Position numbers and translations under genes: made by a program. 64,000 bases of DNA. Source: Chitinophaga silvisoli. Its GTDB lineage: Bacteria; Bacteroidota; Bacteroidia; Chitinophagales; Chitinophagaceae. Positions 25,639-35,426 of this stretch are shown here, piece after piece. How positions within the stretch are numbered: position 1 is the first letter of the stretch; each line of letters begins with the position of its first letter. The stretch is taken from assembly GCF_003412465.1 (NCBI RefSeq), contig NZ_QTJV01000021.1:18227-82226 (forward strand), read 5' to 3'. The notes under the pieces were generated by a model. It saw only the letters and a list, made by a program, of their open reading frames with translations. It was not told where the DNA came from and ran no database searches.

Positions 25639-26985
25639 TTAAATTTTGGATTCGATTAACTCTTTTAACTTTGGATCGGAAGGCCGGATTGCATCATAAC
25701 TCACCATTTTACCATTCTTGTCAAACAGGATGAAGCGTGGTACTGAGACGATCTCGTAGTCCTTGAGCATACTGCCCTGGTTGTTGGAATATAAATGTAA
25801 TCCTGAAAGTTTCTTGGTCTCTACCATATTCTTCCATTTATCTTTCTCTGTGTCAATAGAGATACTAAGGAACACAACATCTTTACCTTCGAAAGATTTC
25901 TCAAGTGTCTCCAGTGCTGGCTGTTCTGCCAGGCAAGGCTTACACCAGGTAGCCCATACATCTACCAACACCACTTTACCACGAAAATCTTTCAGATGAT
26001 GTACTTTACCTGCCATATCAGGATATGCAAAATCAATTGCCTCACCTCCAGGTTCTTTCACATTCGCTCTCTTCTCAAGCACCGCCATTTTTTTCTTTTG
26101 CTCCTTTGTGACCATGTACTGTTTGTTCTTGTTCACAAATTTAGCCATGTTCTGGTATTCGTGGCGGTCTAATAGTGTGAGAACATAATTGGCTCTCAAC
26201 ATTGGATCAGTGATTTCAGGAACAATTACATCTTCAAGGAATCCACTCTCAGCATTGTAAATGTAGTGGCGTACGAATCCATGACTCTGTATGTAGCTGT
26301 AACCAAAGGGGAGTGTCCAGATCTGTGGATCTGAATATTTCTCCGTGTTAAACAGGTTCACCAGGAAAGCAGGATATTTGTCACGCTTTTCATATCCTAT
26401 GCCTTCTGTAAATGGTAGCATCGCATCCATCCGGAAACTATAAGGCAACATCATCTTTACATAAGTGTCAAATTTCTTGTTACCAGTATTGACAGTACTC
26501 ATAAATTTTTCAGCAGGTGCAACTATTGAATCAAGTGTAGTAGCATAGTGATCGTGTGCCCTTAGCCAACCTTCTTTGGTATAACCATACTTTCTCAATG
26601 GCATCATGATCTTATACCAGTCGGCAAACACTTTGTTCTCATTATTGACTGTGCCAGAATACGCTACCTCACCCAATCCACCATCGATCGTAAGTGTATC
26701 TCCTTTGCGCATATAGATAGGATAAACTTCATCTTCAAAGCCTATATACCTGATCACGTTCAGATCGCTGTCTCCCACCTGCACCTGGAATGAATGATCC
26801 TGCCTGGTCAAAGGGATCATGGAATAAGGCACAATTTCACCCTCTACAGTCTTGAAAAGATAGATCTGGCTCGCACTCACGTTGCCGCCTTTTTCCCTCT
26901 CAAATTTACCTTTGATCACCGCATTCTGCGCCCATGCCGCTGCTGAAATACCCAGCAGCAGGACAGATAAAACTGTTTTTTTCAT
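25639..26985 (-). CDS. TlpA/ResA-type thiol-disulfide oxidoreductase
   Basis: 448 residues with a signal peptide (1-19, AWAQ). An N-terminal beta-rich domain (about 22-115, DUF4369-like) and a helical middle lead to a C-terminal AhpC/TlpA-type thioredoxin domain (about 312-448) with the active site CKPC (Cys348, Cys351) in VDVWATWCKPCLAEQP and the cis-Pro segment SVPRFILFD. This layout is common in Bacteroidota proteins encoded next to SusCD pairs. It lies in one operon with the peptidase-like lipoprotein upstream and the second thioredoxin downstream. Confidence 0.92.
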   Translation of the reverse strand: MKKTVLSVLLLGISAAAWAQNAVIKGKFEREKGGNVSASQIYLFKTVEGEIVPYSMIPLTRQDHSFQVQVGDSDLNVIRYIGFEDEVYPIYMRKGDTLTIDGGLGEVAYSGTVNNENKVFADWYKIMMPLRKYGYTKEGWLRAHDHYATTLDSIVAPAEKFMSTVNTGNKKFDTYVKMMLPYSFRMDAMLPFTEGIGYEKRDKYPAFLVNLFNTEKYSDPQIWTLPFGYSYIQSHGFVRHYIYNAESGFLEDVIVPEITDPMLRANYVLTLLDRHEYQNMAKFVNKNKQYMVTKEQKKKMAVLEKRANVKEPGGEAIDFAYPDMAGKVHHLKDFRGKVVLVDVWATWCKPCLAEQPALETLEKSFEGKDVVFLSISIDTEKDKWKNMVETKKLSGLHLYSNNQGSMLKDYEIVSVPRFILFDKNGKMVSYDAIRPSDPKLKELIESKI

Positions 26986-27038
26986 TTGGAACTTTTAAAA
27001 TATTTGAAATATGATTGTTTGATGTATTTATTAACCGA

Positions 27039-27965
27039 CTATTGGACAGGTACCCCTAAATCAGTCAGTATTTGCCTGATATAACCATATTTGGTCATGA
27101 TAGTAGTCTGCGTACCATATTGCTGTTTAAATTTGGCATCTGAGCCGCCGAGTATTGCCTCTATGTACATACTTACATCCATATAGGTTGACATCGGCGT
27201 GAAATATGAATTTCGCGGATCTGTCCCCAGGAACCCAATTGCCTGTGGCGTAGCTGTAACGCCGGGTGGCAGGCCGGTCACATAAGTAGAAAGCTGGAAT
27301 GTATATACACCATAGGCATCCTTCGAGGTCATAAATTTCCTGGAGGCATTGTAAAATTTATCCAGGATATCTTTGTATTTATCATCCTGCACCGCATTGG
27401 TAAGCAAGGCACGCAGAATAGCCCCTTTGTAAGCTGCCCGGGTAGCATCATCCATAGTGGGTATCTGTGATACCGCACCTATCACCACCGTATTGAACCC
27501 CTTAAAGGCGTAGCTGCCAAACCCATAGCTGCTAAACGTATTTACAAGCAGGATACTAGGTACATGTACATCTTTAGGCAACGACGGCATAATCTCCGCT
27601 TTCAGAAATGCCAGCGCCGCTGGCACATCGTCTTTCGAACAATAAGTGAATGACTGCACATATGGTGGCGCACTCGAACCCTGCGAACCACCCAGTGAAT
27701 AACTCATGGACAACACTTCGTAAAAAGTGTAATCATGCCCGAACACATCCTTCCGCTGCTGAGAACCAATCGTATCATTGATATATATCGGTATCCCTGT
27801 TTCCTTGTAGAACAGGTAATTCGCATGAATCGTAGCATCGTTTGGATCATCTTCTACTACGAGCCAGTTTTTATCGTAGTCAGGAAAGGTCGTTTCTTCT
27901 TCCTTTCTGCATGACGTCGCCATAGCAAACAAAGTAAAGGCGATCAGATATATTTTGTAGTTCAT
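27039..27965 (-). CDS. Lipoprotein resembling Mx1-type zinc peptidases but lacking HExxH
   Basis: 308 residues from the ATG at 27965 (a GTG two codons upstream is less likely). A lipobox ends at about Cys19 (MATSC). The general plan matches the putative zinc-binding metallopeptidase lipoproteins found after SusD genes: acidic start, a LVNTFSSYG beta strand, a central helix, then GFLGTDPRNSYFTPMSTYMDVSMYIEAI, matching their GF...DFVEVIA segment, and a KYGYIRQILTDLG end. Where those proteins have HEFAH, this one reads AAYKGAILRALLTNAVQ, with no His or Glu. It is therefore probably a non-catalytic binding protein. The assignment is from memory of the family. Confidence 0.55.
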   Translation of the reverse strand: MNYKIYLIAFTLFAMATSCRKEEETTFPDYDKNWLVVEDDPNDATIHANYLFYKETGIPIYINDTIGSQQRKDVFGHDYTFYEVLSMSYSLGGSQGSSAPPYVQSFTYCSKDDVPAALAFLKAEIMPSLPKDVHVPSILLVNTFSSYGFGSYAFKGFNTVVIGAVSQIPTMDDATRAAYKGAILRALLTNAVQDDKYKDILDKFYNASRKFMTSKDAYGVYTFQLSTYVTGLPPGVTATPQAIGFLGTDPRNSYFTPMSTYMDVSMYIEAILGGSDAKFKQQYGTQTTIMTKYGYIRQILTDLGVPVQ

Positions 27966-27974
27966 GTGCACTGA

Positions 27975-29558
27975 TTAAAATGGTTGAATCTGACGAACAG
28001 GACGAACTGGATTTGTAAGGGAGCCTTGATTAAATGTGATGGCATAATCAGGGATCGGCACCTGCCAGGCTGCAGCATCCTGCGCAAAGGAATTAAGCAC
28101 GTAATAACCTGCGAGGGAATACGAATTGGAGGATGCATCATAGTTGTACACAGGATGTTTGATAGCAAAACTGGCGGGTAAAGGATACTTCGAATTCACC
28201 TCATAACGCCTGAGATCAAACCAGCGCTGCCCTTCAAAACACAGTTCACGGCGACGTTCGGCGCGGATGAAATCGACCAGTGCCTCATTTGATGAAGGTA
28301 CCTGGTCTGCAGTTGCATTTCGGAAACGCTTAGCACGGAGATTTTGTAGCTCAGTTTTAGCTTCTCCATCTGACCCCAGCATTGCCAATGCTTCTGCACG
28401 ATTCAATATCACTTCTGAATAGCGGAGATAAAATATGTCAGACACCTGGGCTACATCATTATACGTAGTCCATGATCTGTATTTTCTTGGCAGAAACGCT
28501 TTATTTTTGGTGGATCTGTCAAAGAAGGCGTTACGTCTCAGGTCTGCCGTATCATAAGTGTCCATCAGGTTATCAGAAGCCTTAAAAGCAGAAACGCGGT
28601 TATCATCGCCATTCCATGCAGAAAGTGAGTCGTCCATAAAAACAGCCGGTGTAACGTTAGCGCCCATCGTAAAAATAGCCTCACCGGAAGTGCGGTAGTT
28701 GAAATTGGACCCCTGTATAAACTGGTTGAGATCTGTAAGACTATATCCCATCGTCTCAAAATCCTTCAGGGTAGCAACCACCTTATCATATTGCTCAGTA
28801 TACAGGTAGACCCTGCTGAGTAACACTTTAACAGCCGCAATACCCACCCTGATATTATTGTCAGGATTGTAACCGTCCAGGTAAGTCGCCGCCTGATTCA
28901 GGTCTGCAATAATCTGATCGTAGACCTTTTGATTATTATCCCTGGAGAAATATTTATCATCAATTTTTTCAGATACTTTCACTGGTACACCTCCATCTGT
29001 GGCAGCAGTGCTCGTGCGATAAGGAGCACCATAAATATTCTGCAGCATGAAGTAATAATACCCCCTGAGAAAGTAAGCTTCTCCACGGATATGGTTCAAT
29101 TGCACATTTTGTGAGGAGCTGTCCGCAATTCTTGTCGCCTGGTAAAGGATCGCATTCAAAGACCCGATACGTTTGTACAACTTGCGCCAGGCCGTTTCTT
29201 CCCATGCAGTATTCAGGATATTAACAGATGGTAACTGGCTCCAGTTATGAAAACCGGAAAACATATACAACGGAGTAGCCTGACTTGTTTCGACCTGATC
29301 TGCTACAAACGTTTCACTGTCATCATCCATTACATGTAGCCACGGTGCAAAGACACTCGATTCTCCTGTCAGATCCGACATCGTAGCCTGACTATAGATA
29401 GAGAATGTAACATTATTTATGAATGCTTCTCCAATCATCAGTTGCTCAAGATCGTTTGTATTAGTGGCATATCTCTGATCTGTAGTATATTCTTCCAGGA
29501 ATTTACTGCATGATGGCAGTAGCAGTAAGCACAGAAGCAGCGCAAATACATTTTTCAT
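27975..29558 (-). CDS. SusD/RagB-family lipoprotein (ECF-controlled locus)
   Basis: 527 residues, lipobox ending at Cys17 (LLLLPSC). It has the SusD hallmarks: EEYTTDQRYATNTNDLEQL after the anchor, TPR-like helices with FLRGYYYFMLQNIYGAPY, and the late RRELCFEGQRWFDLRRYEV motif. It pairs with the SusC encoded 12 bp upstream on the same strand. Because its neighbours are a peptidase-like protein, thioredoxins and a protease rather than glycosidases, its ligand may be a peptide, protein or metal complex instead of a glycan (inference). Confidence 0.93.
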   Translation of the reverse strand: MKNVFALLLCLLLLPSCSKFLEEYTTDQRYATNTNDLEQLMIGEAFINNVTFSIYSQATMSDLTGESSVFAPWLHVMDDDSETFVADQVETSQATPLYMFSGFHNWSQLPSVNILNTAWEETAWRKLYKRIGSLNAILYQATRIADSSSQNVQLNHIRGEAYFLRGYYYFMLQNIYGAPYRTSTAATDGGVPVKVSEKIDDKYFSRDNNQKVYDQIIADLNQAATYLDGYNPDNNIRVGIAAVKVLLSRVYLYTEQYDKVVATLKDFETMGYSLTDLNQFIQGSNFNYRTSGEAIFTMGANVTPAVFMDDSLSAWNGDDNRVSAFKASDNLMDTYDTADLRRNAFFDRSTKNKAFLPRKYRSWTTYNDVAQVSDIFYLRYSEVILNRAEALAMLGSDGEAKTELQNLRAKRFRNATADQVPSSNEALVDFIRAERRRELCFEGQRWFDLRRYEVNSKYPLPASFAIKHPVYNYDASSNSYSLAGYYVLNSFAQDAAAWQVPIPDYAITFNQGSLTNPVRPVRQIQPF

Positions 29559-29570
29559 GGTGCTTAAATT

Positions 29571-32500
29571 TTAGAATGAAACGTTAATAGTACCCGTGTA
29601 ACTAGGCCTTACTGAAAGGTTGATATTAGGAGATGCGCCTGATTGTGCAGGATCCTGTCCTTTTAATAACTTGTTCGTGATCGTGAACATATTGGTGCCC
29701 GTAATACTTACATAAGCCGATGAAAATCCCAGCTTCTTTATCATTTTTTCATCAAAGTTGTATTTGAAAGAAGCTGACTGGAGTTTCAAATAATCCGCAC
29801 TAACCACCCTCAAATCCGAGTTATCATACATATCATATACAGTACCACCAAAAGAGTAAGCACTTGCCGGATAACTATTCCACCATGGCGTATTCAGATT
29901 ATTGTTTGCCTGCAGACCAGGAATATTGGTATATGCTTCGTCACCCGGGCGGCGCCACCTGCGTACAAATTCCTTGCGCAGGTTCTGCTGTGGATAGGTA
30001 ATCGTAGAAGCATATCCGGAAGCTATCTTCAGCATCCTGATCTTGTTACCAAGAGAGTAGGTAATATTACAGGACAGGCCAAAATTTCTCCAGCCAAAAT
30101 AGTTGGAAATACCACCTTGTAAGAAAGGTTCTCTACGTCCGGATTCAGTCATCACAGACAGGTAGACATCCTCCTTTTTCATCTGGGAGTATTTCTTATT
30201 GTATTCATCTGCGAGTTCAGCTTCTGCGCCATAAAAAATTGGAGATCCGTCTTCATGACTCAGGCCTTTAAATTTGTAGGAGTAAAAAGTATTGAGCGGC
30301 TTACCGGCCAACTGTACAGACCCATCCAGGAAGTTACTATAGGTAATATTATCCATCAGCACGTTATTCCTGTTATTGATAGCCCTGTTCAATACTTTGT
30401 TCAATACCTCTCCCAGCTGTGGATCTATACGCCACACAAATCCCCTGCGGGAACTGTTTACATTGACATTATCAATCGCTTTTATTGACAGCGCTACTTC
30501 TACACCCTTGTTCTCCAGCGTACCACTGTTGATCACGTATTGTTGTACACCGTTGATCTCTGACACCGTTTTGTTCAGGAATGCATCCTTGGTCCTTTTA
30601 TAGAAATAGGCCACTGACCCATTCAGTTTACCTTTCAGGAGAGAAAAATCAAAGCCGGCGTTGAAAGAAGATGTCCGTTCCCATTTCAGGTCCGGATTAG
30701 GATAGTTCACAATATTGGCAAAAGGTTCATTATAATAAAGATCAGTATATGTTTGCTGGCGGATTATCATGTTGGCAGACTGCCCTGGCAGCATATTTCC
30801 CTGCCAGCCCCATGATCCCTTAAAGGCCAGGTCATTGATCCATCCTACATTTGGCACGACATCATTTTTCATGTTCCAGCGACCTGACAATGCCCAGATA
30901 GGCAGGAAGCGATTATTGGTTCTGGAACCAAAAAGATTGGATTGTTCACCCCTGATATGGACATTAAACATATACCTGTTATCATAAGTATAACCTGCTG
31001 TACCAAACCAGGCAAAATCGTTTGTCAGCTGGCGGTTATAAGAACCCAAGGCTGGTTTTGTAATCATCCACATATTGTAATACCCACTATAGGTAGTAGG
31101 TACGATATCAAAATACCCCCCCATTTCTCTGAAGTAACCTCTGCGGGTAATGTCAAACCCGTTGTATGCATTAGATTTCACTTCCACACCGCCTGTTGCT
31201 GTTATGGAGTGTTTCCCTGAATTTCCCAATGTAGTCATGTAGTTCACCTGCAAACGACCGGTATAATTCCTGTTGCTTGTTGTAGACTTCTGCATTTCAC
31301 CTCCTACAGGTGCCAGGTCAGACCTGGTAGATTGATCGGCGCGTAACTTAAATATGTAATACGTGTTCTTGGTATAATACACCTCCCGGTCATTGCTGCT
31401 CACGCCAACAGCAAAAGTACCTTCCAGATCCAACCCCCTGATCACATGCCACCTTAACAAAGCTCTGACATTGGTAGAGATAAGGTTTGTATGATCATTA
31501 CTATTGTCACGCTCATTCAGGATATTGTAATTATAAAATAGCGAACCCGTATTATTTGTTTGTGGATAATAAAAGAGACTTCCATCTGTATTATACGCAG
31601 GGATAGTACGGCTGGTATTATAAGCATAGTTCATGATTCCCAGGTCCGATGGCGTATAATTCTTCACCTGGTAACTACCATTGAAGGCAATCTGTGCCAT
31701 GAACTTTTTGTAGTCGGCAGTAATGTTCAGCATGGATGAGTAACGTTTGTTACTTTCTTCTTTGATCACGCCCTGTTCGTTCAGGTAACCGATAGACGAG
31801 TAATACTTGATATCCTTAGATCCGCCGGAGAGGTTTAATGTATGGTTTTGCGTAAAAGCATCATGCGTGATCAATCCCATCCAATCCGTATTCACATTGG
31901 CATAGTAATCACTTAAACGTTTGAACTCATTATAATCGATCTTACCGCTATAGTAATCCTGCAACGCTCTTTCATATCCTGACCATTGCGTCACGTTATT
32001 ATATTGCATACCACGCTCTACCATTTCTTTCGATACATCCATGCGCTCCCTGGAGGTCATCATGTACATACTCCTGTCAGAATATCTGGGACGACGTGAA
32101 TAGCCGGATGACAAGGAATAAGATAGCGTCGGCTTTCCAGGCTTTCCTTTCTTGGTGGTGATCACGATCACACCATTACCGGCTTTGGCACCATACAGCG
32201 CAGTAGCAGAAGCATCTTTCAGCACGTCAATCTGCTCGATATCTTCAGGGTTCAGACCTGAGATCGCATTTCCCAGCAGGTTCACGAAATCGAGGTCATT
32301 GATCTGCTGGGGATCCACGTTAACAGGATCTGTCAGTACGATACCATCCAGCACCCAGAGTGGCTCACGATTACCAAGAATGGTAGACGTACCACGGATC
32401 CTCAGTTTAGGAGCAGCACCCACCTGACCGGAGTTTTGCATGAACATCATGCCCGGTACCCTGCCTTCCAGCAATTTGTCAATCGAATTCACACCCGGCG

Positions 32501-33245
32501 TAATGATATCATCCATCTTGATGGTGGTAACAGCACTGGTGAGGTGACGACTGTCTACCTTCTGATAACCTGTGTTGACCACTACCACTTCATTCAGGTC
32601 TGAAGCTGCCATGGCAAGTGTAACTACCCGGGCTCTCCTTGCACTTATTTCCATATCAGCATAACCAAGCATATGGATCTGAAGCATCCCATCTGCATAC
32701 TGACCAGGAATGACGAAGTCACCGTTTTTATCAGTCCTCGTGCCAAATTTGGTATTCTTCACCTTGATAGCAACCCCTTCCAGTGGAAGGCCTGCTTCGT
32801 TCGTGATACGGCCATTTACATCAGAACGGAATGCCTGCTCCTCTTCGGTAGAAAGCGATGGTGCCTTTTCTGTAATGATGATCAGGCCATCTTTGATCTC
32901 ATAGCTCAAGGGCTGTTCTGACAGGAATTTTTGCATGGCACTGGAGATCGGCTCCTTCACCAGTTTCAATGTAACCGGCTTTGTCTTTTTCAGAATGCGG
33001 TCATTGTACGAAAAGTCGAATTTGGTCTGCCTGCTGATCTCTTCCGCCACCTTCACAAATGGCGCATTTTTCACATCCAGTGTGACTGTCTGCGCCTTTA
33101 CTGACGCAAACAGTTGCAGGATAAGAATAGGAATAAAGACGGACAAAAATTTGGTTGTAAGAGATAATGTGCTACAATTGTTCTTTCCCGAACGCTCACA
33201 GTACAGCACATACCTTTTGTCCCTGACAAAAAGGAGATTGCCCAT
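29571..33245 (-). CDS. SusC/RagA transporter with N-terminal STN signalling domain
   Basis: 1224 residues. Order: signal peptide (about 28-51), STN (secretin/TonB N-terminal) domain (about 54-126, VTLDVKNAPFVKVAEEISRQT), carboxypeptidase-D-like domain (about 143-225), plug with IDVLKDASATALYGAKAGNGV, then the barrel. The STN domain is the part that talks to a FecR-type anti-sigma factor, and one is encoded directly upstream, so this is a transducing transporter that can induce its own operon. 12 bp separate it from susD. Confidence 0.95.
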   Translation of the reverse strand: MGNLLFVRDKRYVLYCERSGKNNCSTLSLTTKFLSVFIPILILQLFASVKAQTVTLDVKNAPFVKVAEEISRQTKFDFSYNDRILKKTKPVTLKLVKEPISSAMQKFLSEQPLSYEIKDGLIIITEKAPSLSTEEEQAFRSDVNGRITNEAGLPLEGVAIKVKNTKFGTRTDKNGDFVIPGQYADGMLQIHMLGYADMEISARRARVVTLAMAASDLNEVVVVNTGYQKVDSRHLTSAVTTIKMDDIITPGVNSIDKLLEGRVPGMMFMQNSGQVGAAPKLRIRGTSTILGNREPLWVLDGIVLTDPVNVDPQQINDLDFVNLLGNAISGLNPEDIEQIDVLKDASATALYGAKAGNGVIVITTKKGKPGKPTLSYSLSSGYSRRPRYSDRSMYMMTSRERMDVSKEMVERGMQYNNVTQWSGYERALQDYYSGKIDYNEFKRLSDYYANVNTDWMGLITHDAFTQNHTLNLSGGSKDIKYYSSIGYLNEQGVIKEESNKRYSSMLNITADYKKFMAQIAFNGSYQVKNYTPSDLGIMNYAYNTSRTIPAYNTDGSLFYYPQTNNTGSLFYNYNILNERDNSNDHTNLISTNVRALLRWHVIRGLDLEGTFAVGVSSNDREVYYTKNTYYIFKLRADQSTRSDLAPVGGEMQKSTTSNRNYTGRLQVNYMTTLGNSGKHSITATGGVEVKSNAYNGFDITRRGYFREMGGYFDIVPTTYSGYYNMWMITKPALGSYNRQLTNDFAWFGTAGYTYDNRYMFNVHIRGEQSNLFGSRTNNRFLPIWALSGRWNMKNDVVPNVGWINDLAFKGSWGWQGNMLPGQSANMIIRQQTYTDLYYNEPFANIVNYPNPDLKWERTSSFNAGFDFSLLKGKLNGSVAYFYKRTKDAFLNKTVSEINGVQQYVINSGTLENKGVEVALSIKAIDNVNVNSSRRGFVWRIDPQLGEVLNKVLNRAINNRNNVLMDNITYSNFLDGSVQLAGKPLNTFYSYKFKGLSHEDGSPIFYGAEAELADEYNKKYSQMKKEDVYLSVMTESGRREPFLQGGISNYFGWRNFGLSCNITYSLGNKIRMLKIASGYASTITYPQQNLRKEFVRRWRRPGDEAYTNIPGLQANNNLNTPWWNSYPASAYSFGGTVYDMYDNSDLRVVSADYLKLQSASFKYNFDEKMIKKLGFSSAYVSITGTNMFTITNKLLKGQDPAQSGASPNINLSVRPSYTGTINVSF

Positions 33246-33361
33246 AAATTGAAACGGTTGGTTTTTGGTTGATTATTATAAGTATAAGGATCCCCCCTGC
33301 CGATGTGTCTAAATACACACCAGCCTTAAGACGGACAGCCGATAAAAAGACTTTGGTATTA

Positions 33362-34516
33362 CTAATGAATTATGCTAATGTTCTTTCCCTTTACTTCAAA
33401 TTTTATATCCCCTATTCTTTCGAGTGCATGAAGCACTGTTGACAATTTTTTATCTCTCCTGATAGATGCATGCACTTTGATGTCTGCTGGAATACTGGCG
33501 TTATCTACATCCAGGTCATACCATCGTCCTATCTGGCGCATGACTTCTGTTAATGGTGTGGCTTGAAACCGGAAATCTCCATCTTTCCACGCGGTGTATA
33601 ATGAAACGTCGACGCTTGCTACATTAAATGTTGTGTTATCCAGTATCGCCTGCTCTCCCGGATGTAATTCCGTCGTGTGAGCCGCATCCCTGCTGTCAAG
33701 GCGAACACTGCCGGTCGTCAGGGTAGTCACTGTCCCGCTTTCATCGTTATAACAGTTGACGTTAAAACTGGTGCCCAGCACCTTCACATCCTCATCTGGA
33801 GTATGAACGATAAATGGTTGGGAAGCGTTGTGCGCTACTTCGAAATATGCCTCTCCCTTCAGTGTTACACTCCGATCCTTACCTGTGAACGCAGTTGGAT
33901 AGGACAGTGAAGACGCTGCATTCAGCCAGACCCTCGTACCATCACTTAATGTAACCCGGTATTGGCCACCTCTTGGAATATTTAATGTCACATGCTGGAT
34001 GGAATCTTTTACAGGCAGCATATCACCATCCTTGTAATGAATACTCCCCTTGTCTACCACTATTTCCTCCTTCGCACCATTCAATTGATAGACGGCTCCA
34101 TTCGATGCGACAAGGGTCGCACGGTTAGTACCGGGAGGAATATCCAGGTCTGCAAACTGCGGGGATGATGGGCGGGAAAGTTCTCTGTAAAAATAAAATC
34201 CGCATGACAATACCAGCAATACACCTGCCGCTGCGGCAACCCCCTTCCACCAATACATTCTCTTATATTTTGGCGCGGGCCTCATACCCAGTTGTTGCTC
34301 AATACCCTTCCAGGCAAGCTCTTTAACGATCACAGCTCTTTCAGCCAGTGAAGGCGATTCCTCCACTTCCTCCGAAAAGTAGTTGACAAGTAAGGCATCC
34401 AGTTCTTCCTGATTGTCGTTAAGCTGGAAAAATTCATAGAGTTGCGACAATTCCTTTTCAGTAATTGTCTCCTCATTATACTTCTTAAATAATTCTTTTA
34501 GATTAATGTTTTCCAT
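33362..34516 (-). CDS. FecR-family anti-sigma factor
   Basis: 384 residues. A cytoplasmic N-terminal part (1-88, binds the sigma factor) is followed by one transmembrane helix (about 91-110), then the periplasmic FecR domain with the typical IPRGGQYRVTLSDGTRVWLNAASSLSYP and VTLKGEAYFEVAHN motifs, and a C-terminal STN-contacting DUF4974 domain (about 315-384, FRFQATPLTEVMRQIGRWYDLDV). It relays ligand binding at the STN-SusC to the ECF sigma factor encoded upstream. 76-77 bp separate its start from the sigma gene. Confidence 0.95.
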   Translation of the reverse strand: MENINLKELFKKYNEETITEKELSQLYEFFQLNDNQEELDALLVNYFSEEVEESPSLAERAVIVKELAWKGIEQQLGMRPAPKYKRMYWWKGVAAAAGVLLVLSCGFYFYRELSRPSSPQFADLDIPPGTNRATLVASNGAVYQLNGAKEEIVVDKGSIHYKDGDMLPVKDSIQHVTLNIPRGGQYRVTLSDGTRVWLNAASSLSYPTAFTGKDRSVTLKGEAYFEVAHNASQPFIVHTPDEDVKVLGTSFNVNCYNDESGTVTTLTTGSVRLDSRDAAHTTELHPGEQAILDNTTFNVASVDVSLYTAWKDGDFRFQATPLTEVMRQIGRWYDLDVDNASIPADIKVHASIRRDKKLSTVLHALERIGDIKFEVKGKNISIIH

Positions 34517-34592
34517 CTTAGCAAACAGTCCTGTTTATGCCCAATTACAGATAAATACACACGAGAAATAAAAAATAGCACCCCCAAAACAA

Positions 34593-35183
34593 TTATTTTT
34601 CAAAAAAAATGGGAATTAATACTGCAAACAGATAAATGTAATTAGATCTTAATATATTTCTTAATTGCTTATTAGCCTCTTGTATGTGGTGATTAATGGC
34701 GGATGCACTAATATTTAAGCGGCTGCTTATTTCCTGGTAGCTAAGACCATCTATCTTATGCATTATATATACCTCCCGTTGCCTGGGTGTAAGTTTGTTT
34801 AATGCAGCCTGTAGTAATTCTTTGGCTTCAGATTGGTTAAGGGATTCTTCTATAGGGTTATGACTATCGTCCGCATTGATCTGCCTGCGCATCAACTGAT
34901 CATATACATTTCTTCTATATACGTTCCTGGAGAGATTGGCTGCCATTTTATATAATAAAGCCCCAAAACTAAGTTCCGGATTGATATTGTGACGGATCTC
35001 CCAGATCTTAATAAACAGATCCTGCAGGATATCTTCCGCTACACCTTCAGACCGGAGCAGTTGTAATAACCTCGCAGCAAGACGAGGGGCATAGATTTCA
35101 TAAAGGGCTTTAAAAGCAAACTCATCCCCATCCCGCAACCTGCGCAACAGCTCCTTCTCATCGGTGGTGTGTATGATGTTCAC
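34593..35183 (-). CDS. ECF-type RNA polymerase sigma factor
   Basis: 196 residues if started at the GTG at 35183; an alternative TTG at 35270 would add 29 residues with no family match. Region 2 (FKALYEIYAPRLAARLLQLL...EDILQDLFIKIWEIR) and region 4 (LTPRQREVYIMHKIDGLSYQEISSRLNISASAINHHI) are intact; there is no region 3. A promoter-like TATAATTTC lies just inside the longer reading, which favours the GTG start. It should transcribe the FecR-SusC-SusD operon when released by FecR. The short hydrophobic tail (YIYLFAVLIPIF) is common in Bacteroidota ECF factors. Confidence 0.92.
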   Translation of the reverse strand: MNIIHTTDEKELLRRLRDGDEFAFKALYEIYAPRLAARLLQLLRSEGVAEDILQDLFIKIWEIRHNINPELSFGALLYKMAANLSRNVYRRNVYDQLMRRQINADDSHNPIEESLNQSEAKELLQAALNKLTPRQREVYIMHKIDGLSYQEISSRLNISASAINHHIQEANKQLRNILRSNYIYLFAVLIPIFFEK

Positions 35184-35426
35184 TTTCCTATATTGATATT
35201 TTCTCTTGAAATTATACAAAGTAAAAAATAAAGCGAAATTTTTTAATAAAGGTTCAAATAAAAGATACAATACCTCTTCTGCGGTGGGTAATCGCTCAAA
35301 GAACTATTATTATCTCAATGCATCTTTTTCTATTTATTGCTTTTCGTAAATTATTTATTGTAATTCAATAAATTTATTTTGAGAAATAATATATTCTATT
35401 TTACTTTGACAGTAAATTACATCGCC

